Assembly (NCBI GenBank): GCA_004297495.1
Contig: SCTL01000053.1
Coordinates: forward strand, 1-10,645
From: Verrucomicrobiota bacterium
Lineage (GTDB): Bacteria > Verrucomicrobiota > Verrucomicrobiia > Limisphaerales > JADLHS01
DNA: 10,645 bases
Direction of reading: 5' to 3'
The notes beneath the pieces were generated by a model, which did no database searches, had not been told where the DNA came from, and was given only the letters and a program-made list of their open reading frames with translations. A program made the position numbers and the translations under genes. The first letter of the stretch is position 1. The number at the start of each line of letters is the position of its first letter. Positions 7,222 through 10,645 of the stretch are shown here, piece after piece.

Positions 7222-7246
7222 GGTTCGCGTGTATTGCTGGTTCGCG
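7222..7246 (-). promoter_or_regulatory. Paired 8-bp direct repeats upstream of the sigma gene
   Basis: GGTTCGCG occurs at 7222-7229 and again at 7239-7246 on the plus strand (CGCGAACC in the direction of the sigma gene), exactly 17 bases apart. The pair begins about 24 bases upstream of the sigma ATG. The GAAC core resembles -35 elements of many ECF sigma factors, and paired direct repeats are also typical operator half-sites. Autoregulation is an inference only; no clear -10 element was identified. Confidence 0.35.
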
Positions 7247-7271
7247 ACCCGTTAGCCTTTTGTTTCACCGC

Positions 7272-7290
7272 GAGAGGAAGCCTTCCTCTC
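7272..7290 (-). terminator. Perfect 8-bp hairpin between the giant repeat gene and the sigma gene
   Basis: GAGAGGAA (7272-7279) and TTCCTCTC (7283-7290) are perfectly complementary around a three-base loop. The hairpin lies about 80 bases downstream of the giant repeat gene's stop and about 75 bases before the sigma start, where a terminator or processing site would separate the two. No T-run follows on the minus strand, so if it terminates it is not a classic intrinsic terminator; an mRNA-stabilising 3' hairpin is an alternative. The rest of the gap (7199-7366) holds only the direct-repeat pair and no gene. Confidence 0.4.
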
Positions 7291-7366
7291 AAATCCAAAG
7301 ATGTTCCGCAGTTGACGCCGCATTTTGTCCCCGAGCTTTCGCCAATCCGGCGACGGCACGGTGACG

Positions 7367-10300
7367 TTACGGCGACAGCACCCGGTAAAAGCGTTTGTCC
7401 AAACCCGCCGTGTTCGTGTCTTCAAATTGAAAGACGCCCGGCACGCCTTCGGTCAGCGGGCCGAGATTGTTCCAGCCCGCAAAATTGGTGGAGGCTTCCA
7501 TTTCGTAATTGGTTCCGTGCAAGCCGCAGAAGCGGATCAACATGTTGCCATTGGTCTGGGCCGCGATGGTCAGAATGTTCAGCGTCGGCCAAACCTTCAC
7601 GACCACCGTGCCCGTCGCCTGGTCGCCCGCGACGTTCCTCACGGTGTAGGTGAAGCTGTCGAGTCCCGTGAAGTTGGTGAACGGAACATAGCTAACGCTC
7701 CCATCCGCCAGGCTCACGCTGCCGCCGCCCGAACTCACGGGGCTAACGTTGGTGACGGTGAGGACGCCGCCCGTGTCGGGATCGCGGTCGTTCGCCAGCA
7801 ATACCGCGCACGGCAGCACCAACGAGACATTCACGCAGGTGTCGGCTGCGTCGGGCATAGCCACCGGCGGGTCGCTGGCCGGCGTGACGGTGATGGTGAC
7901 GGTGGCGAACGCCGTTTCGCCGTAACCGTCGCTGTTGGTGTAAATGATCGAGGCGGTGCCGTTGAAATTGGTGGCGGGGGTGAACAGGAGATTGGTTTGA
8001 TTGAGAATGGTAACCGTACCGTTGGTCGCCGTTGCGCCGAGAATCGTCAAGGCGTCGCCATCGGCGTCCGAGTCGTTGAGCAGCGGGTTGAACGTGAGCG
8101 GCGTGTCTTCAGCGGTGGAGACGGAGTCGTCCGTGGCGACGGGCGGATCGTTCACGAGCACGGTGATGGTCGCGAAAGCCGTGCCGCCGTTTCCGTCACT
8201 GTTCGTGTAGGTGATGAACGCGAGACCGGAGAAGTTCGTGTCCGGCGTGAAGACGAGATTCGTTTGATCGAGAATGGCGACCGCGCCATTGGTGGCCGTC
8301 GCGGTCAGGAGCGTCAGGGCGTCGCCGTCCACGTCGGAGTCGTTGAGCAGCGGACGGATCGTGACCGGCGTGTTGCGGCGCGTGGCGGCGGTGTCGTCCC
8401 GCGCGATGGGCGCGTCGTTCACGGGCGTGACGGTAACGGTGACAGTCGCGACGGCGGTCTCGCCGTGGCCGTCGTGGTTCCGGTAGATAATCGAGGTGAC
8501 GCCATTGAAATTGGTGGCGGGCGTGAACAGAAGATTGGTTTGATTGAGAATGGCGACGGTGCCGTTGGTTGCTGTCGCGCTGATGATCGTCAAGGTGTCA
8601 CCGTCCACGTCGGAATCATTGATCAATGGATTGAACGTCACGGGTGCGTCTTCAGCGGTGGAAACGGAATCGTCCACGGCCACAGGCGGGTCGTTCACGA
8701 GCACCGTGATGGTCGCGAATGCCGTGCCTCCGTTCCCGTCACTGTTCGTATAGGTGATGAACACCAATCCGGAGAAGTTCACTTCCGGAGCGAAGACGAG
8801 ATTGGTTTGATCGAGGATGGCAACCGTGCCGCTGGTGGTTACCGCGGCCACGAGCGTCAGGGCGTCGCCGTCCACGTCGGAATCGTTGAGCAACGGATGG
8901 ATCGTGACGGGCGTGTTGTGTTGCATGACGACGGAATCGTCCCGCGCGATGGGGGCGTCGTTCACGGGCGTGACGGTGACGGTGACCCTCGCGACGGCGG
9001 AGCCACCGTGGCCGTCGTTGTTGGTGTAGATGATCGAGGCGGTGCCGTTGAAATTGGTGGCCGGCGTGAACAGGAGATTGGTTTGATTGAGGATGGCGAC
9101 GGTCCCGTTGGTTGCCGATGCGCCCAGAATCGTCAAGGCGTCGCCATCCGTGTCCGCGTCGTTGAGCAACGGATTGAACGTCACCGGCGTATCTTCCGGC
9201 GTGGAAATGGAATCGTCATTCGCGATCGGCGGATCGTTGACCGGCGTGACCGTCACCGTGACGGTCGCGAACGCCGTGCCGCCATGACCGTCAGCGTTGG
9301 TGTAGTTGATGGAAGCGATGCCGTTGAAGTTCGTGTCCGGCGTGAAGACAAGATTGGTTTGGTCCACGATGACGACGGTGCCGTTGGTGGCGATCGCCCC
9401 AATGATGGTCAGCGCATCGCCGTCCGCGTCGGTGTCATTGAGCAACGGATTTAAAATGACCGGCGTGTCCTCGGATGTCGTGACGGAATCATCGTTCGCT
9501 ACCGGCGGATCGTTTACCGGCGTGACTGTGACCGTGACCGTGGTGAAGGCGCTGCCGCCGTGCCCGTCGCTGTTGGTGTAAACGATCGAGGCGAGGCCGG
9601 TGAAATTCGTCGTGGGCGTGAAGAACAGATTGGTTGCGTCGAGAATAACGACCGTGCCGTTGGTCGCAATCGCACCGATGATCGTCAGCGTGTCGCCTTC
9701 AACCTCCGTGTCGTTGAGCAGCGGATTGAACGTGACTGGCGTGTCCTCCGCCGTGGTCACGAAATCAGCGTTGGCGATGGGCGCGTCGTTGACCGGCGTG
9801 ACGGTGATGGTGACAGCGGCGACGGCGGAAGTGAGCGCGCCGTCATTGACCATGAAGGTGAAACTGTCCAGACCGTTGTAGTTCGTGGCCGGTTGATAAA
9901 CCAAGTTCGGCGCCGTGCCGGTCAACGTGCCGTTGGTGGGTGAAGTCAGCACGGTAAAATTCGTGACCGGACCATCCACATCAAAGCTGGTGAGCGTGAT
10001 CGGAAGCGCGGTGTCCTCGGCGTTGGTGAGGCTCAGGCTGAAGGCGACGGGCGCATCGTTGACGGGCGAAACTGTGATGCTTACCAGGCCGGTGGCGAGC
10101 AACGAGCCATCGCTGACGGTGAAACTCAGGAAGTCCGGGCCGTTGTAGTCCATGTGGGGCGTGTAGGTGAACGCGCCAGTGTTCGTGTCGAAGCCGGTGA
10201 TCACACCGTTGGTCGGTGGCGACAAAACAGCGAACGCGAGATTGGTGCTGTCCACATCTGTCGCGGCGAGGAAAAGATTTGTCGCGGTGTCTTCCGGCGT

Positions 10301-10645
10301 GGTGATGGATTGATCACCCGCAATTGGCGCGTCGTTGACCGGCGTGACGGTGATGCTGACAGTGGCGACGGCGGAGGTGAGCGAACCGTCATTGACCGTG
10401 AAGGTGAAACTGTCCGGACCGTTGTAGTTCGTGGCCGGTTGATAAACCACGTTCGGCGCAGTGCCGGTCAACGTGCCGTTGGTGGGCGAACTCAGCACGG
10501 TGACATTCGTGACCGGACCATCCACATCAAAGCTGGTGAGCGTGATCGGCAGCGCAGCGTCCTCGGCGTTGGTGAGGCTCAGGCTGAAGGCGATGGGCGC
10601 ATCGTTGACGGGCGAAACTGTGATGCTTACCAGGCCGGTGGCGAG
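7367..10645 (-). CDS. Giant tandem-95/cadherin-like Ig-domain surface protein, N terminus beyond window
   Basis: The frame is open to the right edge, so at least 1092 residues are seen and the start is outside. It is an array of Ig/cadherin-like domains of about 89-92 residues, each ending (V)NDxP(V/I)A, the 'tandem-95' or Big_9/VCBS-like class of large secreted adhesins. From the right come domains with (A/T)ED...VDGPVTN and SPTNGTLTGTAP, then seven with PLLNDxDxDGDxLT...TNLxFTPxTNFxG (8135-9770 plus 7863-8134). A last, different Ig-like domain (about 7580-7862) has LANDRDPDTGG and GSVSYVPFTNFTGLDSFTYT. Asp-rich DxDxDGD loops suggest calcium binding. The final 62 residues (7370-7555) are the shared C-terminal module ending KRFYRVLSP. 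No LPXTG, PEP-CTERM or type IX sorting signal is visible. A GTG at 10525 lies inside a repeat (the V of FDVDGPVTN) and is not a start. The role is probably adhesion or surface coating; the partner is unknown. Confidence 0.9.
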   Translation of the reverse strand, partial: LATGLVSITVSPVNDAPIAFSLSLTNAEDAALPITLTSFDVDGPVTNVTVLSSPTNGTLTGTAPNVVYQPATNYNGPDSFTFTVNDGSLTSAVATVSITVTPVNDAPIAGDQSITTPEDTATNLFLAATDVDSTNLAFAVLSPPTNGVITGFDTNTGAFTYTPHMDYNGPDFLSFTVSDGSLLATGLVSITVSPVNDAPVAFSLSLTNAEDTALPITLTSFDVDGPVTNFTVLTSPTNGTLTGTAPNLVYQPATNYNGLDSFTFMVNDGALTSAVAAVTITVTPVNDAPIANADFVTTAEDTPVTFNPLLNDTEVEGDTLTIIGAIATNGTVVILDATNLFFTPTTNFTGLASIVYTNSDGHGGSAFTTVTVTVTPVNDPPVANDDSVTTSEDTPVILNPLLNDTDADGDALTIIGAIATNGTVVIVDQTNLVFTPDTNFNGIASINYTNADGHGGTAFATVTVTVTPVNDPPIANDDSISTPEDTPVTFNPLLNDADTDGDALTILGASATNGTVAILNQTNLLFTPATNFNGTASIIYTNNDGHGGSAVARVTVTVTPVNDAPIARDDSVVMQHNTPVTIHPLLNDSDVDGDALTLVAAVTTSGTVAILDQTNLVFAPEVNFSGLVFITYTNSDGNGGTAFATITVLVNDPPVAVDDSVSTAEDAPVTFNPLINDSDVDGDTLTIISATATNGTVAILNQTNLLFTPATNFNGVTSIIYRNHDGHGETAVATVTVTVTPVNDAPIARDDTAATRRNTPVTIRPLLNDSDVDGDALTLLTATATNGAVAILDQTNLVFTPDTNFSGLAFITYTNSDGNGGTAFATITVLVNDPPVATDDSVSTAEDTPLTFNPLLNDSDADGDALTILGATATNGTVTILNQTNLLFTPATNFNGTASIIYTNSDGYGETAFATVTITVTPASDPPVAMPDAADTCVNVSLVLPCAVLLANDRDPDTGGVLTVTNVSPVSSGGGSVSLADGSVSYVPFTNFTGLDSFTYTVRNVAGDQATGTVVVKVWPTLNILTIAAQTNGNMLIRFCGLHGTNYEMEASTNFAGWNNLGPLTEGVPGVFQFEDTNTAGLDKRFYRVLSP
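8135..9220 (-). repeat. Two tandem copies of a 543-bp two-domain unit
   Basis: Domain pairs 8135-8677 and 8678-9220 are each exactly 543 bases and have the same order: one standard domain with ILNQTNLLFTPATNFNG and one variant whose usual (A)ED is replaced by HN or RN before TPVTI and which ends with the shortened ITVLVNDPPVA linker. The boundary codons align at a 543-base offset. This shows that two domains were duplicated together. Confidence 0.75.
9776..10645 (-). repeat. Near-identical 546-bp higher-order repeat reaching the window edge
   Basis: The stretch 9885-10099 recurs at 10431-10645 with an offset of 546 bases (182 codons, two domains). Aligning by eye I count about 10 mismatches in 215 positions, roughly 95% identity. 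The similarity extends left to about 9776/10322. The second copy is cut by the window edge. This unit is much younger than the 543-bp unit to its left. Confidence 0.85.

Larger units (their letters stand above)
7580..10645 (-). repeat. Array of at least eleven Ig/cadherin-like domain repeats (protein-coding)
   Basis: Boundaries can be placed at the NDxP(V/I)A codons: 8134/8135, 8677/8678, 9220/9221 and 9496/9497 are domain edges I located exactly, and others are approximate. Domain lengths alternate between about 92 residues (linker VTVTVTPVNDxPxA) and 89 residues (linker ITVLVNDPPVA, lacking three residues). The array continues beyond the right edge. Confidence 0.88.

Noticed and set aside
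7370..7555. C-terminal tail considered as a type IX, PEP-CTERM or LPXTG sorting signal
   Set aside because: There is no PEP or LPXTG motif, no hydrophobic membrane segment followed by basic residues, and the RFYR ending does not resemble the usual type IX C-terminal pattern.
7325..9454. 709-codon plus-strand open frame antisense to the giant repeat gene
   Set aside because: It is an artefact of GC-rich, repeated coding sequence on the other strand: its own translation is low-complexity, rich in R, G, V, D and H, and repeats with the same period. The minus frame gives clear Ig-like domains with NDxPVA.
10523..10525. GTG as the start of the giant repeat protein
   Set aside because: It encodes a Val inside a repeat (FDVDGPVTN), and the same frame stays open with matching repeat sequence to the window edge, so the gene starts further right.
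5486..10645. Regular repeats considered as CRISPR or non-coding satellite DNA
   Set aside because: Periods of about 150, 267-276, 543 and 546 bases are all multiples of three or fit domain lengths, and the reading frames stay open through every copy, so these are protein domain repeats.

Overview
The window looks like a GC-rich chromosomal segment of a Verrucomicrobiota bacterium, most likely from the Pedosphaera/Limisphaerales side of the phylum. This is inferred from gene content: a Gloeo/Verruco-type repeat protein (the TIGR03803 kind of repeat), a delta-60 repeat protein, a giant tandem-95 (NDAPVA-type) repeat protein, a beta-barrel with a CELC motif at its mature N terminus, and a recurrent C-terminal module ending in RFYR. 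No rRNA, tRNA, transposase, phage gene or CRISPR array was seen.

Layout. Positions 1-620 hold no gene I can defend, only an orphan terminator-like hairpin, an inverted repeat and a possible gene remnant. A plus-strand outer-membrane beta-barrel gene follows (621-1643). It converges, with a single base between the stop codons, on a minus-strand cluster that fills the rest of the window. Read in the direction of transcription (right to left), the cluster is: a giant tandem-95/cadherin-like protein whose N terminus lies beyond the right edge (7367-10645+); a small sigma-70-like factor (6686-7198); a seven-repeat Gloeo/Verruco protein (5262-6689) whose ATG overlaps the sigma stop as ATGA; a vanadium-haloperoxidase/PAP2-family enzyme (3170-5212); and a seven-repeat delta-60 protein (1645-3039).

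How the genes may work together. Three of the four large minus-strand proteins start with a visible signal peptide; the start of the giant protein is outside the window. All four finish with a C-terminal module of about 54-63 residues ending in RFYR-V/A and a short tail, although the bodies in front of it are unrelated (propeller repeats, an alpha-helical oxidase, Ig-like domains). The simplest reading is a set of exported or surface proteins sharing one C-terminal handle, with a dedicated sigma-like regulator embedded in the cluster. The common handle, the ATGA coupling and a pair of 8-bp direct repeats just upstream of the sigma gene are the parts most worth following up. Functions beyond family level are inference.
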